Assembly (NCBI GenBank): GCA_026419785.1
Contig: JAODTK010005653.1
Coordinates: 1-64,000, forward strand
Reading direction: 5' to 3'
Length of the DNA stretch: 64,000 nt
From: Sclerodactyla briareus
Lineage: Eukaryota > Echinodermata > Holothuroidea > Dendrochirotida > Sclerodactylidae
The notes beneath the pieces were generated by a model. The model ran no database searches. It was given only the letters and a program-made list of their open reading frames with translations, and was not told the origin of the DNA. The position numbers and the translations under genes were made by a program. Position 1 is the stretch's first letter. Each line of letters begins with the position of its first letter. Below are positions 1-11,910 of this stretch, in pieces.

Positions 1-890
1 AAACAATTAGCACTTTGTCTATTCAATTTACAAAAATCGAGAATTCAGATATGATACATGGGGTCCGCACATGGAATTATGGACTTAAGAACATTTCCCA
101 GCGCGCCGCGATTTTTGTTTGGTGTAGACAAATATTGCAATCCGGTTAGAGTGATATCAAAATCCCGGAATCGGTCCATGTGCTTTTTATTTTTTATTAC
201 GTTCCGGAAAGTGGGGACACAACGATATGATACTCCCCACTTTCGAAAGTGGGGGGACATCCCCCTCGCCCCAACCTGTTGACGCCCATGGCTACCATCT
301 GGCCGACTCGAAATGTTTTTCTTCATCATCAAGAGATGTTTGTTTTTCGCGTCAACACACAACATTCAAAGCGCGTTGCCGCTCCAGAACGTGGGGGAAA
401 TCACCACAATGTCCGTCGCAGATCATATAGCCCTGACAGCGCACTCGGCGGCCCTTAACTAATAGTAGAGTTTCCCGTGCCTAGATACGCGATAGCTTTT
501 GAGGCAGTGGTGCGCCAGGATTTCCCCGCGCGACGGGGTTCGAGTTCCCCGACGGGGGGTCCAGGTTTCCCCCGACGAGTCTCACCCTACCCCTAGGTAA
601 AAACCTGCATTTTTATGTTTTCATTTTTCACCTTTTCTTAAAGAAAAAAAGAACGGAAAATTAAAATTCACAATGTGGAGGGCCACTGTTTACTCTCATT
701 AGCATCCCTCTCATCTCGGCGTCTCAGTAGAATGGTCGGGTACTCCCGATAACTGCACATGCGGAAATGCCTAGGCACTGGATATTTGCGTGGTGGAGAC
801 ACTTAACACTTAACACAATTGCAAAACAGTGGTACTGAAGACGCAAAACGAACCTCCCTCCCCCAACATAATTGTTATGTTGCATGCAGG
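1..890. other. Unassigned sequence, no gene seen
   Basis: I see no splice-flanked exon or known domain here; the open frames are short and unconvincing. The stretch holds a 20-bp palindrome at 235-254 and, near 515-560, a GC-rich segment with a T-arm-like GGGTTCGAGTTCCCC. That segment hints at a decayed tRNA-derived repeat but does not fold into a full tRNA. Confidence 0.5.
235..254. repeat. Perfect 20-bp palindrome
   Basis: The bases CCCCACTTTCGAAAGTGGGG equal their own reverse complement. A related half copy (GGAAAGTGGGGAC) lies about 30 bases upstream at 206-217, and the flanks continue with G and C runs. This looks like the end of a small inverted-repeat element or a hairpin. Function is unknown. 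Confidence 0.7.
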
Positions 891-1414
891 CAAGGCGCCA
901 GCCACTGTCCTAACAAGATGGGGGGGGGGGTCAGAGCATTTGTTGGGTGTGAGGGGGGTCCGAAGCAGTCATGGGAACCATTTTGTGTGTGAAAAATAAT
1001 TAATGTAATGGAGTGCCTTCCAAAAGTTTGGGGGTCATGACCCCGTCCCCCCTAGTGGCTGCGCCGCGGTTGCAGGGACATTTCAAAAGAGTCCATTGGG
1101 ATGTGTCATCCTATCTGACTCTGCCACTATTGTATCGTCGGTAAGGAATACCAAGGATAATACGCTGCCTAAACTTGAGCGAGGAACCCTGCAATATAAT
1201 GAAGGATATATATTCCCCCACCCCCGCCCCCATATTCCCCCCCCCCCCCCCGCTGGGCGCCCACCTTTTGTTTTGAGGAGCTAAAATACCTAACAATGCA
1301 CCCCATCCGCATCGGGTGCTTTCTTCTGACTGTGGGACGATGGCCGATGGACTTGTGTCAACTTTAACTCAGGCTCAGGTCGTCAACAAAAAAAATCCTC
1401 TGAGATTTTTTATG

Positions 1415-1462
1415 GGGGGGGCGCGCGCCGGGTGGCGCCCCCTCTGATCCGCTTCCTGGTGT
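1415..1462. mobile_element. DNA-transposon/MITE-like terminus (copy 1)
   Basis: A run of G is followed by GCGCGCGCCGGGTGGCGCCC and then CCTCTGATCCGC. Read on the other strand this resembles the GGCGGATCCAGAGGGGG type of terminus found on many short non-autonomous elements in marine invertebrate genomes. The partner end was not located, so the family is not assigned. The equivalent in the second tandem copy lies at 4486-4535 and is closer to that motif (CTCTGGATCCGCC). Confidence 0.35.
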
Positions 1463-1836
1463 TTGAAACAACGATTCATCTCGGTAATAAGGGTGATCCA
1501 TGAAGACCAGGATACACCAATTCACTCGAATATTCGATCTTTCACATCACCATCAGCTAATCGGACACTACATGGCTGCAACACGGCTATTTGGCTACTC
1601 ATAGGGAAGTTTTTTCCAACTTCCTTCAAAATTAATGGCGTTATGCCAGATAAGCACCTAGAAACGAAAGTTGCTCTCGTCCCCTTCTCTCTCGAGGGGG
1701 GAGGTCTGCAGCTCGGACTTGCCCTGAAAAGAGCGATATTAGCAGAATGGTAATAAGGTGGGCCGATTCCCACTGGGGGCACCTGGGGGTCACAGCTTTG
1801 TCCGTGGGGGGGGGGGGGTTGCCCCGTGACACCCCA

Positions 1837-1854
1837 CCCGTACACGCCACTGGG
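1837..1854. mobile_element. Repeat-element end, ACGCCACTGG motif (copy 1)
   Basis: The bases CCCGTACACGCCACTGGG follow a long G run. On the minus strand they begin CCAGTGGCGT, a start shared by many dispersed short elements in invertebrate genomes. The same motif recurs at 4894-4911 in the exact part of the tandem duplication. No partner end or transposase was seen. Confidence 0.3.
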
Positions 1855-4485
1855 TTCATATTGTATGTGCATTCCGATGTCCCCTGCTGGGATAGTCACT
1901 GTCGGGCAGAACGTTGCCGCTCTTGTTCTTCTACCATGTGAAGTTAGTTTACCTGGAGCCATGTGTTATAAACATATGCGTATGGGACCACCCCATTCCC
2001 TCCCGCCCCCCCCCCTCCCGATCTTTAGAGCTTTGCCCACATTGGTCATTTCTGGAATTGAAACTTGTGCTAGCGATTCTATATTATTTTCTACTGGCAT
2101 TGTCATTAATCATTCGAGGTTTTGACACAACCGAAGGCTACGAAGATGTAGATGCTCAGAATAGTAATTATCATAGTAAGATATCATAGTGGACTCAGTG
2201 GAGGTTTCCTATTGTCACATCATGTTCCACTGACCAGAGTATAGTAGTAGAAAGGTAATAATTTTGCAAAGAAATTTCAAATCCCCCACCACCCTCCTGG
2301 TATCGTGGAACATATCAGCTCACTATGTTCATTGCAAGAGGGTCCCATGCCTCTCGCCACCTGGCCACACCTCTTAACTTACGAGCGCGCTAGTTGAAAA
2401 TTGAGCCATGTACCGAGTCTCGACCCCCTACACCCGTTTCCTTGCACCAAACGGTGACCCATGACCACAGACCATTGGAGATTCAGTCCCCCAAACGTTG
2501 TGAGCTGTTTTATTTAGCCTTTCCTGCAGATAGGGGGGATGGAAAATGAGTGCAATGAAAAGAATTGTAAAAGAATGGCTATATGGTGGATGTCGTTGAG
2601 CCAGGGCCTTGGTGGCAGGTGGGGTGCATTTTGAGCCATATTCCCCAATGGAATCCTGGATTCCTGGATTTTTGGCGACAGGGGTGGCAGTGACTCCTGT
2701 AAAGCCACTGATCCGCCAACTGAAAATTCTGGCGACGTCACTGATCGAAAAGGTTTCGCCAACCCCACTCACCCACCTCCGCCCGCCGGCTACCCTCCAC
2801 AGCTGTTCATCCCCATACGCCCTGGCTCTGTTTCATTACAATCTGGTGCATTTTGATAATAGCCTATAATCGCAGTTGACTGTTCAGGCTACTAAAGTCG
2901 GCTATAGAACAACACCAATCAACAGTATCCTACTTCTCCATTAGCCTAGTTTAGCTGGGCCAACATGTTAGGCCTAGATCAATGAACCATATTTAACACA
3001 GCGACTTTGATAATGTTTTTCCTTCATGTTTGTGTGACTTCCCCTTCCAAAATCCCCCAGGGAGGCCGTCAGTGATTTTACTGATTCGATTGTAGTAGCC
3101 TCCAATGAGTTTGTGCTCATCCGTGCAGAAAAAAGTCAGTAACCCGAATCGGACTCCCAGCCATGTCGACCGTACTGAAACAGGATTGCGAATTCCTTGC
3201 ACGAGCCACCATTTTCGCATAATAATGCAGAGCCGTTGCAGCGTTGCTACTGCTCGTCGGTGTCCCTTCGTACTATATAACATTTGAAAACACTTCATAT
3301 GTCAGCTTGCACATAGCCGCACGCAGCACTAATCGATATCAAATGGCTACAGACTATCTATTTGGGGTATTGTACACTAATAGACTGAGTCCAAAACACT
3401 ACAAACGAGAATGTCACACTCGAACTGTCACAGAGGCCTATGTTACGTCCCCTGTACAAAACTCATCACTGTTAATATAACACTAAATGGGCAAGTACTT
3501 AGCTAGTATGGTACGAAGCTCTGTCCGATGCAGTCACATAAATATACCATTTGAGAAGTATCTCCGATTATACGTGTGATAAGTAAGTGCCCTCAGGCCG
3601 CATTTTGAATTATCTAATCGTTATTCGTAATTTGATCATGCATCATCACACCTCGTGATATCTGATGTATCAATATAGTAGTCACGAACTGATATTGCCA
3701 AATCATTGCTGTGCCTCTGAGTTCATATTAGGGGCCTTTTGTGCACTGTTACGTATTTTGAAGACTAGATAAATGGCTTTGGAGATGAAAAAAAAACCGG
3801 TCAAGCTTCAGGTGCCTGTGAGATTTGGGGTAACAGTTTTTATGGTTAAGGAGATTTGTGTCAAGGTCACAGTTAGGCCTACTACTACTATAATGGTGGC
3901 ATCGAATTTCGTGAACCATGTTACGTATTTTCCGAATATTTTTTCACATAAAGTAAATAATTCAATCTTAACCTTTCGTGTTTGCTACCTTATCCCTTGT
4001 TGTTGTCAATTCGCACTAGATGTGGTGGGGGGTCAAGAGCATTTTGTTGGGTGGTGATGGGGTCCCGAAGCAGTCATGGGAAACTTTTTGTGTGTGAAAA
4101 ATAATTATGTATGGGCCTTCCAAAAGTTGGGCTTACCCCCCGGCCCCCCTAGTGGCTGCGCCTCGGTTGCAGTGACATTTCAAATATTCATAGGGATTGT
4201 GTATCCTATCTGAATGCTGCCACTATGTATAGTCTGTAGTAAGACGAAGGATGAATCTGTGCTCTTAAACTTGAGCGAGTGAACCCGGCAATATAATAAT
4301 GTATATAGTCCCCCCCCCCCGCCCTCTGGCGCCACCTTTGTTTTGAGGAGCTAAGAATACCTACAAGGCACCCCATCCGCATCGTTGGTGCGTCTTCTTC
4401 TGACTGTGGACAGATTGCAGATGGACTTTTGCAACTTTAACTCAAGGCTCAGGTCGTCAACAAAAAAAATCCGCTTTAATTTTTT

Positions 4486-4535
4486 AGGGGGGGCGCGCGC
4501 CGGGTGCGCCCCCCTCTGGATCCGCCCTGGTGTTT
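4486..4535. mobile_element. DNA-transposon/MITE-like terminus (copy 2)
   Basis: This is the second-copy equivalent of the terminus at 1415-1462. It has the cleaner motif CCCCCCTCTGGATCCGCC after a GC-rich palindromic GCGCGCGC core. Small differences from copy 1 are single-base indels. Confidence 0.35.
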
Positions 4536-4893
4536 CAAACCCCGATTCTCCGTAATACTGTATCCAGACAGATACACCAAATTCCTCGAATTCGATCTTC
4601 TCACATCACGTCAGCGTAATCGACCTACATGGCCGCATCGCGGCTATTCGGCTACTCATAGGGAAGTTTTTTCCAACTTCCTTCAAAATTAATGGCGTTA
4701 TGCCAGATAAGCACCTAGAAACGAAAGTTGCTCTCGTCCCCTTCTCTCTCGAGGGGGGAGGTCTGCAGCTCGGACTTGCCCTGAAAAGAGCGATATTAGC
4801 AGAATGGTAATAAGGTGGGCCGATTCCCACTGGGGGCACCTGGGGGTCACAGCTTTGTCCGTGGGGGGGGGGGGGTTGCCCCGTGACACCCCA

Positions 4894-4911
4894 CCCGTAC
4901 ACGCCACTGGG
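4894..4911. mobile_element. Repeat-element end, ACGCCACTGG motif (copy 2)
   Basis: This is the exact duplicate of the motif at 1837-1854, 3,057 bases downstream. It probably arrived with the tandem duplication and not by a separate insertion. Confidence 0.3.
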
Positions 4912-7075
4912 TTCATATTGTATGTGCATTCCGATGTCCCCTGCTGGGATAGTCACTGTCGGGCAGAACGTTGCCGCTCTTGTTCTTCTACCATGTGAAG
5001 TTAGTTTACCTGGAGCCATGTGTTATAAACATATGCGTATGGGACCACCCCATTCCCTCCCGCCCCCCCCCCTCCCGATCTTTAGAGCTTTGCCCACATT
5101 GGTCATTTCTGGAATTGAAACTTGTGCTAGCGATTCTATATTATTTTCTACTGGCATTGTCATTAATCATTCGAGGTTTTGACACAACCGAAGGCTACGA
5201 AGATGTAGATGCTCAGAATAGTAATTATCATAGTAAGATATCATAGTGGACTCAGTGGAGGTTTCCTATTGTCACATCATGTTCCACTGACCAGAGTATA
5301 GTAGTAGAAAGGTAATAATTTTGCAAAGAAATTTCAAATCCCCCACCACCCTCCTGGTATCGTGGAACATATCAGCTCACTATGTTCATTGCAAGAGGGT
5401 CCCATGCCTCTCGCCACCTGGCCACACCTCTTAACTTACGAGCGCGCTAGTTGAAAATTGAGCCATGTACCGAGTCTCGACCCCCTACACCCGTTTCCTT
5501 GCACCAAACGGTGACCCATGACCACAGACCATTGGAGATTCAGTCCCCCAAACGTTGTGAGCTGTTTTATTTAGCCTTTCCTGCAGATAGGGGGGATGGA
5601 AAATGAGTGCAATGAAAAGAATTGTAAAAGAATGGCTATATGGTGGATGTCGTTGAGCCAGGGCCTTGGTGGCAGGTGGGGTGCATTTTGAGCCATATTC
5701 CCCAATGGAATCCTGGATTCCTGGATTTTTGGCGACAGGGGTGGCAGTGACTCCTGTAAAGCCACTGATCCGCCAACTGAAAATTCTGGCGACGTCACTG
5801 ATCGAAAAGGTTTCGCCAACCCCACTCACCCACCTCCGCCCGCCGGCTACCCTCCACAGCTGTTCATCCCCATACGCCCTGGCTCTGTTTCATTACAATC
5901 TGGTGCATTTTGATAATAGCCTATAATCGCAGTTGACTGTTCAGGCTACTAAAGTCGGCTATAGAACAACACCAATCAACAGTATCCTACTTCTCCATTA
6001 GCCTAGTTTAGCTGGGCCAACATGTTAGGCCTAGATCAATGAACCATATTTAACACAGCGACTTTGATAATGTTTTTCCTTCATGTTTGTGTGACTTCCC
6101 CTTCCAAAATCCCCCAGGGAGGCCGTCAGTGATTTTACTGATTCGATTGTAGTAGCCTCCAATGAGTTTGTGCTCATCCGTGCAGAAAAAAGTCAGTAAC
6201 CCGAATCGGACTCCCAGCCATGTCGACCGTACTGAAACAGGATTGCGAATTCCTTGCACGAGCCACCATTTTCGCATAATAATGCAGAGCCGTTGCAGCG
6301 TTGCTACTGCTCGTCGGTGTCCCTTCGTACTATATAACATTTGAAAACACTTCATATGTCAGCTTGCACATAGCCGCACGCAGCACTAATCGATATCAAA
6401 TGGCTACAGACTATCTATTTGGGGTATTGTACACTAATAGACTGAGTCCAAAACACTACAAACGAGAATGTCACACTCGAACTGTCACAGAGGCCTATGT
6501 TACGTCCCCTGTACAAAACTCATCACTGTTAATATAACACTAAATGGGCAAGTACTTAGCTAGTATGGTACGAAGCTCTGTCCGATGCAGTCACATAAAT
6601 ATACCATTTGAGAAGTATCTCCGATTATACGTGTGATAAGTAAGTGCCCTCAGGCCGCATTTTGAATTATCTAATCGTTATTCGTAATTTGATCATGCAT
6701 CATCACACCTCGTGATATCTGATGTATCAATATAGTAGTCACGAACTGATATTGCCAAATCATTGCTGTGCCTCTGAGTTCATATTAGGGGCCTTTTGTG
6801 CACTGTTACGTATTTTGAAGACTAGATAAATGGCTTTGGAGATGAAAAAAAAACCGGTCAAGCTTCAGGTGCCTGTGAGATTTGGGGTAACAGTTTTTAT
6901 GGTTAAGGAGATTTGTGTCAAGGTCACAGTTAGGCCTACTACTACTATAATGGTGGCATCGAATTTCGTGAACCATGTTACGTATTTTCCGAATATTTTT
7001 TCACATAAAGTAAATAATTCAATCTTAACCTTTCGTGTTTGCTACCTTATCCCTTGTTGTTGTCAATTCGCACTA

Positions 7076-8810
7076 CTCGGACGTCAACCCTGGCTTTAGT
7101 GTGATGCAGCAGCCAAAGAACCAATGTGTTCGTCCTTCATAAAACCATCGTCAAGGCCATACTATTCGTGATTGATTGGTGGCGCTTTTTAATTTTATCG
7201 TCCTGCGTTCATTGTTCCATTTTTTGTATTCGAACGGACCTGCTGTGTAAATTGGCATGTTCGTCGGCGAATAACGTTCGTTTTGTATTCTTTTTTTGTA
7301 AATTACAAGAAGCTTGGGCCTGCATTCCGAATAGAAGACTCGCGTTTTCAACGCCATCGTTTCTTTGAATGTTAATCTTCATAATTTGAAAAATCTTATT
7401 GGAAGAAGTAAAAATTCACCTGTTTTTTGGCCATTGTGGTTGGAAAAAAAAGAGCTCGATCAGAGTATGTCAGTTTGTTGCGTGTTGTGACAATCTTTGA
7501 GCATCAGTTGGTTAAAGGTATTTTTGCCGTCTTGTTGTTTGGATACGTGCGCGTCATTGATACCAATTCCGCGAAGCTCTAATATCACGAATACGTATGA
7601 CTCACGAAGACGTATGCCCTCACTCATACCTGTGTCTAGTTAGAGATTTTTTTTAACTATGCCCAGGTGTACTTGTACTGCAACGAGTCGTATTTAAAAC
7701 TTCGACATTGTATCACTATCCTCTCTCTATGATATAAATCCCACTATTAATAAGATATATATTTATAATGCATGTTCCGAAAATATATAGCACCGACTAT
7801 TGAGAGATTTGCTCATGGCTAAACCAGAGCAATATATATATATACACTACTTCATTTCGTTTTCATTACTATTCTGTTTTCACTGACATTACTTTTTTGT
7901 AATCACAAGCACGGTGGTTTCATGTACCTTGCTGCCTATTCTATACCAACACAGGTTGTTTTTAAAAGAGGGTGAAGACTAGTGTAACCTGGCCCAGCAC
8001 TCCATATTTAATTGCTGATGTCATACTGATTGTCCTTTCTATATTGTTCAGGTTTGTCCACTACCAATTTATACAAGACAAAATAACCATGTGCAATTCA
8101 ATGTCTTGAGTGCTAGCGAGTCCCAAGCCTCTGAGAAACAGTGAAGGCACTATTCTCTTCTTAATTGTCAAGCCAGTGTCTTTTGTTGATAATTGTTCCT
8201 TGGGCATCTACTGATCCTGCCCACTGACAGTGGATTGGGGCTGGGAAGCCCTGTGGTGTGACAACCACTTCTTGGAATCTCCCTCAAGTACTGATCATTT
8301 GCTTGGAGGCGATGCAGCTATATTCGCTGTCGTGGGTGAGTATGGTTGCTGTGGGCTCTTGAAGGCATACGCAAATACTACAAAAAAAACCTATAAAAAT
8401 TGAACTTGACCCTTGCCCGGTGAGATATGAATCTTGGTTCACCACTTGTTTTTGGGTTTTAAAAATAATCAGACAGCTCTATTTTTGTATCACTTGGAGC
8501 CTCCATTTGTTGGCTGGGGCCCAGATCCAGTAATCTGACATTCATCCAGTAATTCATTCGATACATATAGTCAGAATGACTAGTCATGGATGACTAGCTC
8601 CAACCATGGGGAAGACAAAACAAAACTAGACATTTGTGTAGGCGGGTAAAACCGCCCACTGTTTTTTTTTATATCCCCCCCCCTCTTTTGATCATCATTT
8701 GGGAAGAGTATCTAACACCCCATAAGACCCCCAATTGGTCAGAAAACCAAATAAACTCATCCCCTAAGTTTTTGTAATCCATGGAATAAATCGCATCATG
8801 ATTATGCAAG
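7076..8810. other. Intergenic, AT-rich, no gene seen
   Basis: There is no domain, splice-flanked exon or repeat array that I can support. Short (AT)n runs lie near 7745-7790 and 7830-7852. The frames at 7126-7368 (plus) and 7151-7357 (minus) overlap and look like chance. Confidence 0.45.
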
Positions 8811-8814
8811 TTGA

Positions 8815-9160
8815 CTCCCGTGGCTTTGAATGACTTCTAACTTTGTGATGATTCAATGTATCTCCCATCCACCAATTTTCTTTCAATTCTGACAAAGTTA
8901 GAAAATCGGCATAAGTTTGCAAAATGCCCTCCCGAGCCTTGAAATGACCTCCCACATTTTTCGGGATCACTCCAGTTCCCTAACCACCAGTTTCGTTCAA
9001 ATCTGACAAATATTTAAAAATCCGTGAATCCGCAAATTTGACCTTCGATCACCTTGAAATGACCTCCACATTTTTCGGGATCACTCTAGTCCTCACCCAC
9101 GCAGTTAGTTCACATCCGAACTAACTTAAAATTTGCATAAATTATGCAAATTGAGCGCCC
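8815..9160. repeat. Imperfect tandem repeat, period about 115 bp
   Basis: Three diverged units lie head to tail, beginning near 8831, 8938 and 9056. Each contains a version of GAAATGACCTCCCACATTTT and CGGGATCACTC, then CAGTTTCGTTCAAATCTGAC, AAAATC and a GCAAATTGA-like end. Units 2 and 3 are the most alike. It has the same flavour (TGACC-rich, about 115-160 bp period) as the arrays at 41.8-43.8 kb but is not the same sequence. Confidence 0.65.
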
Positions 9161-9599
9161 CCAGTATTTCAGTTGACGAAGTTTTCCCCGGCCGGGATAA
9201 TTCAGTATGCCCGGGGTTCTATCTCCGACTAGTGTATTGCCTTGACAATGAACCATTTTTGTAATGAATACACCATCTGGGCCCCTATGTCGAGCTATGA
9301 ACAATCATGAAAATACAGTCCTGTTATCTGGGTCCAAATAGTGGTAGGCAAACGTTGTGACGATTTATTTTCATCAGAGGTCATTCCCTCCCAAATAATC
9401 CGTCCCACCACCACTACCCAACTAAAATACGGCCTCCGGGAATGCAATTAGATACATCACTATGACAACTGTTATAAAAAATATAAAACATAAACAAATT
9501 TAGTTGCAGCTGGAAAGCTTCCGTGATTCTATCTGAAGACCTGATTTCTCTGATTTTCTGGTCTTCTGCTTAGATGGGATTCTGCTTCTGCTTCTGCTT

Positions 9600-9619
9600 G
9601 GGATTACCCCCCCCCCCCC

Positions 9620-9645
<26 letters not shown>
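9600..9645. repeat. Low-complexity C-run followed by A-run
   Basis: Four TCTGCT-type repeats (9563-9600) lead into a run of C and then more than twenty A. An A-run after a simple repeat can mark the 3' end of a retroposed sequence, but no element body was recognised to the left. Confidence 0.6.
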
Positions 9646-9650
<5 letters not shown>

Positions 9651-10240
9651 TAAAAAAACAGTCCGGACCGCGCCGCTACACGGAGGGTAATTTACTCATA
9701 ATATCCCCGGACACTCTGTAACTCTACTTTGTCTGTCCTGCTGTACAGACGCCCTAAAAACGTCAATTTTAATGATTTTTACATGGCACCATACACTACC
9801 CGTCAAAATGGCGGCGTGAATGGCTCTTATTTCGCTACAGGCGGCCTTCACTCTGTATATGGCCGCTTGTCAGCATTGCCGGGGCTTGTTGCCAACGATT
9901 AGAGTGGAACGCATGTGTAGTTGACATACGAAACAATCAAAGGATGTTGCGGCCAAATATGAAGACGGATGCTGACATGCGGCGCTATGGGTTTTTGGGT
10001 ACTAGGTGTCTACTAACCACATAATGCGGGCGTTCCTAATGGACACTGCTTACAATGTTTGCGTGCCTGTATGACTTAGCACTGCCTGGGTACGATACGG
10101 GCATACTGTAGACGGTTATGGACTATGTCTTCAGCAGGATTTGCTCGCGTGCCTGCGGCAGGTCAAACGTTCTTGCTATATATATTTACGGTATTTTACT
10201 TGCCATTATTATGTCCCTTACCTGATTCTGAGAATGTTTA
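9646..10240. other. Intergenic with a YY1-like site
   Basis: No gene is seen. At 9805-9815 the bases AAAATGGCGGC match the usual YY1-type core found near transcription starts. The ATG it contains meets a stop two codons later. Nothing else marks a promoter. Confidence 0.3.
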
Positions 10241-10717
10241 GTGAACCACAAACATGAAGTAAACTCATTTTTCCCGAGTTTTTTTTATATATTTTATTAT
10301 TCGGCTGTACTTAGGCAGGTTCAAACGAGGATGCAGACTGAAAACGTCATCGTCGAGGCAAAAACCCCTCGCCGTCAGCCTCACCACGACGACGTCCCAT
10401 CACATCATCGGTTCCTCAAATGCAACAAAAGCCCTCGGCACCCTCGTATTTACCCCATCAACTGCAGAATATGTTTTGCACACAGATCGGGATATTGTTT
10501 CAGCATCACGCAGCACTGTATGGGAAGCGACATTGACACCAAATTTACGGAAGAAAGCCAATTAAGCTCTCATATATGGAGCACAAGAGCATGTGAAACA
10601 TTATTTTTCAGCTTGGCAATTGTAGCTGATAACTCACCGCACATAGATGGATTGGTTCTTTCCCTCGGATATATATCGTTGTCCAAAACTTTGAAACAAG
10701 CATACAGAACGCGATGA
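10241..10717 (+). CDS. Unrecognised 158-codon open frame
   Basis: One uninterrupted frame of 158 codons starts at ATG 10241. It has a hydrophobic start (about residues 9-26, rich in F, Y, I), then a basic region with many Arg, His and Pro, four or more Cys (CNKS, NCRICFAH, GYC), and no domain that I recognise. No similar frame is seen in the other duplicated units, because homology between units starts only near 11150. It could be an exon, a decayed repeat or chance. In a window where genuine exons are broken by indels, an intact long frame is not by itself evidence of a gene. Confidence 0.15.
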   Translation: MNHKHEVNSFFPSFFYIFYYSAVLRQVQTRMQTENVIVEAKTPRRQPHHDDVPSHHRFLKCNKSPRHPRIYPINCRICFAHRSGYCFSITQHCMGSDIDTKFTEESQLSSHIWSTRACETLFFSLAIVADNSPHIDGLVLSLGYISLSKTLKQAYRTR

Positions 10718-11140
10718 AATGAAGCTTTATTTAGCCTATGTGCTACTCAAAATGAGTACATTGCCCCTTTTCAAAAATTTTTTTGTTTTGTGGTCGGGTT
10801 CTGAGGGAATAAATTTCATTCGGAGACCAAGCTCGTGAACCCAGTAATTCACACTCCTTTGCTTGTTCAGATCAGGATTACTTCAAGGGCATCACTAAGC
10901 TATAGGTGTCCTTTTTGTTTGCTTGTAACAGAACGATATAAATAATGTTTTGAGATATCAATTAACATATTGATTATGAAACAGCGATGAAATGACTCAT
11001 ATCTTTGCTCCACCGTTTCCATCTGGCAATCTGGCAGAAACCGAAGTTCCGAACACTATACAAAAGCAGAGGGATTTTGACATGCATGCCTGACTCCGCC
11101 AATTAATTTGTCGGTGTGGGGCCCCGTTCACCAAAAGTTT
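10718..11140. other. No gene seen, 5' flank of lectin unit 1
   Basis: This is AT-rich sequence without recognised features. It lies directly before the point where similarity to unit 3 and to the array spacers begins. Confidence 0.4.
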
Positions 11141-11479
11141 CCATCTATTCCATCGCAATACACTCGGCATTTCTAGACTCAGGTGAATGTTAGTTTGTTC
11201 GCCGTTCGAATTTGGTAAGAAACTAAGCTAACGATAAACCTTGTCCTTACAAGGCATGGCTATGTATTCAGCAGTGTAAAAAGTACCCGTACTTTGCTTG
11301 ACCTAGAATGCTAAACAGATTTTTAGTTACTGTCGACAGTAATCGCACTTCCATCCTTCAATCAAACGTCCTAATACGTCCCCAAAATCCAACGTGCCAT
11401 GCTTGGCTGCATCTGTTCATATATGGTTCCTTTAGTAATCCGTACATCCGTTACGCGTTTCCAGTCCAGGTTATATCGT

Positions 11480-11641
11480 GACCCAAAAATATGACTCCCA
11501 TCCCAGCCTCATTGTGTTTTATGAATCCACAAGTCGAATCATCTATAGATTTAAAATGCAGAGCCGTTAACTCATAAGTACAATTTTGGTTTGTGCTCTC
11601 CATTCGTGTGGTTCAGCATCAAGACTTGGGAACGCGAGGCG
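11480..11641 (+). CDS. Candidate 5' exon of lectin unit 1 (end conserved)
   Basis: The end of this segment has a splice-donor-like GCG|GTAAGC, and the same donor context (GAGGCG|GTAAGA) occurs at 58507/58508 in unit 3. The upstream 50 bases (ATTCGTGTGG...) are well conserved between the two. The 5' boundary and the frame are unclear; the frame closing on the donor reads RVVQHQDLG in unit 1 and RVVSTNDLV in unit 3. It could be an exon of the 5' untranslated or leader part of the lectin gene. Unit 2 lacks this part. Confidence 0.3.
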
Positions 11642-11815
11642 GTAAGCAGCATATTATTATTTTTCATTCCCACGTCTGCTTCGAGTACCAACCATTTACT
11701 TTCTATTCTAAACCATTTTTTCTGAGTCTATCATGCATTTTTCCCTTATACTTTATCATCCTCACTAAATCCTAATTTCAAACAAAAACGTTCACATCCA
11801 ATCTTTTTATTACAG

Positions 11816-11910
11816 GCGGAGCAGCTCTTTAGCCAAGTATAACCATTTCTTGTTTTTTGTACATTCTATACATATTACGCAACGATATTGCAACAGCGAT
11901 ATTTCACTCA
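11816..11910 (+). CDS. Candidate second 5' exon, unit 1 (acceptor conserved)
   Basis: A good acceptor, TTTTTATTACAG|GCGGAGCAG, is matched in unit 3 by TTTATTGCAG|GAGGAGTAT at 58689, with conserved ACGATATTGC about 65 bases downstream. No domain is recognised and frames differ between units because of indels. The exon end is not resolved. It is proposed only because a donor and an acceptor are conserved in register between the two units. Confidence 0.25.

Larger units (their letters stand above)
905..4018. repeat. Tandem duplication of about 3.06 kb, copy 1
   Basis: This is the first of two head-to-tail copies. It begins near the G-rich stretch followed by CAGAGCATTTGTTGGG and ends at TCGCACTA, where the second copy starts at once. 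From 1593 onward it matches the second copy at a constant offset of 3,057 with no difference that I can see, and all translated frames coincide. Before 1593 the two copies differ by many small indels. I recognise no host gene inside; the open frames of 60-146 codons overlap on both strands and contain runs of C and G typical of repeat DNA. Confidence 0.85.
4019..7075. repeat. Tandem duplication of about 3.06 kb, copy 2
   Basis: This is the second head-to-tail copy, joined to the first at 4018/4019 without a spacer. The part 4019-4649 is an indel-rich version of 905-1592, whereas 4650-7075 reads as an exact copy of 1593-4018. The right edge is sharp: after the shared TCGCACTA the sequence changes to CTCGGACGTC. 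The mixture of an exact and a noisy part is unusual for one duplication event and may reflect assembly. Confidence 0.85.

Noticed and set aside
510-560. tRNA or tRNA-derived SINE suggested by GGGTTCGAGTTCCCC
   Set aside because: The T-arm-like hairpin has an eight-base loop, and no anticodon arm, acceptor stem or A box can be placed.
7060-7110. 2A-like SDVNPGF motif
   Set aside because: It lacks the D-x-E-x-NPGP pattern and no LINE or NLR reading frame continues from it.
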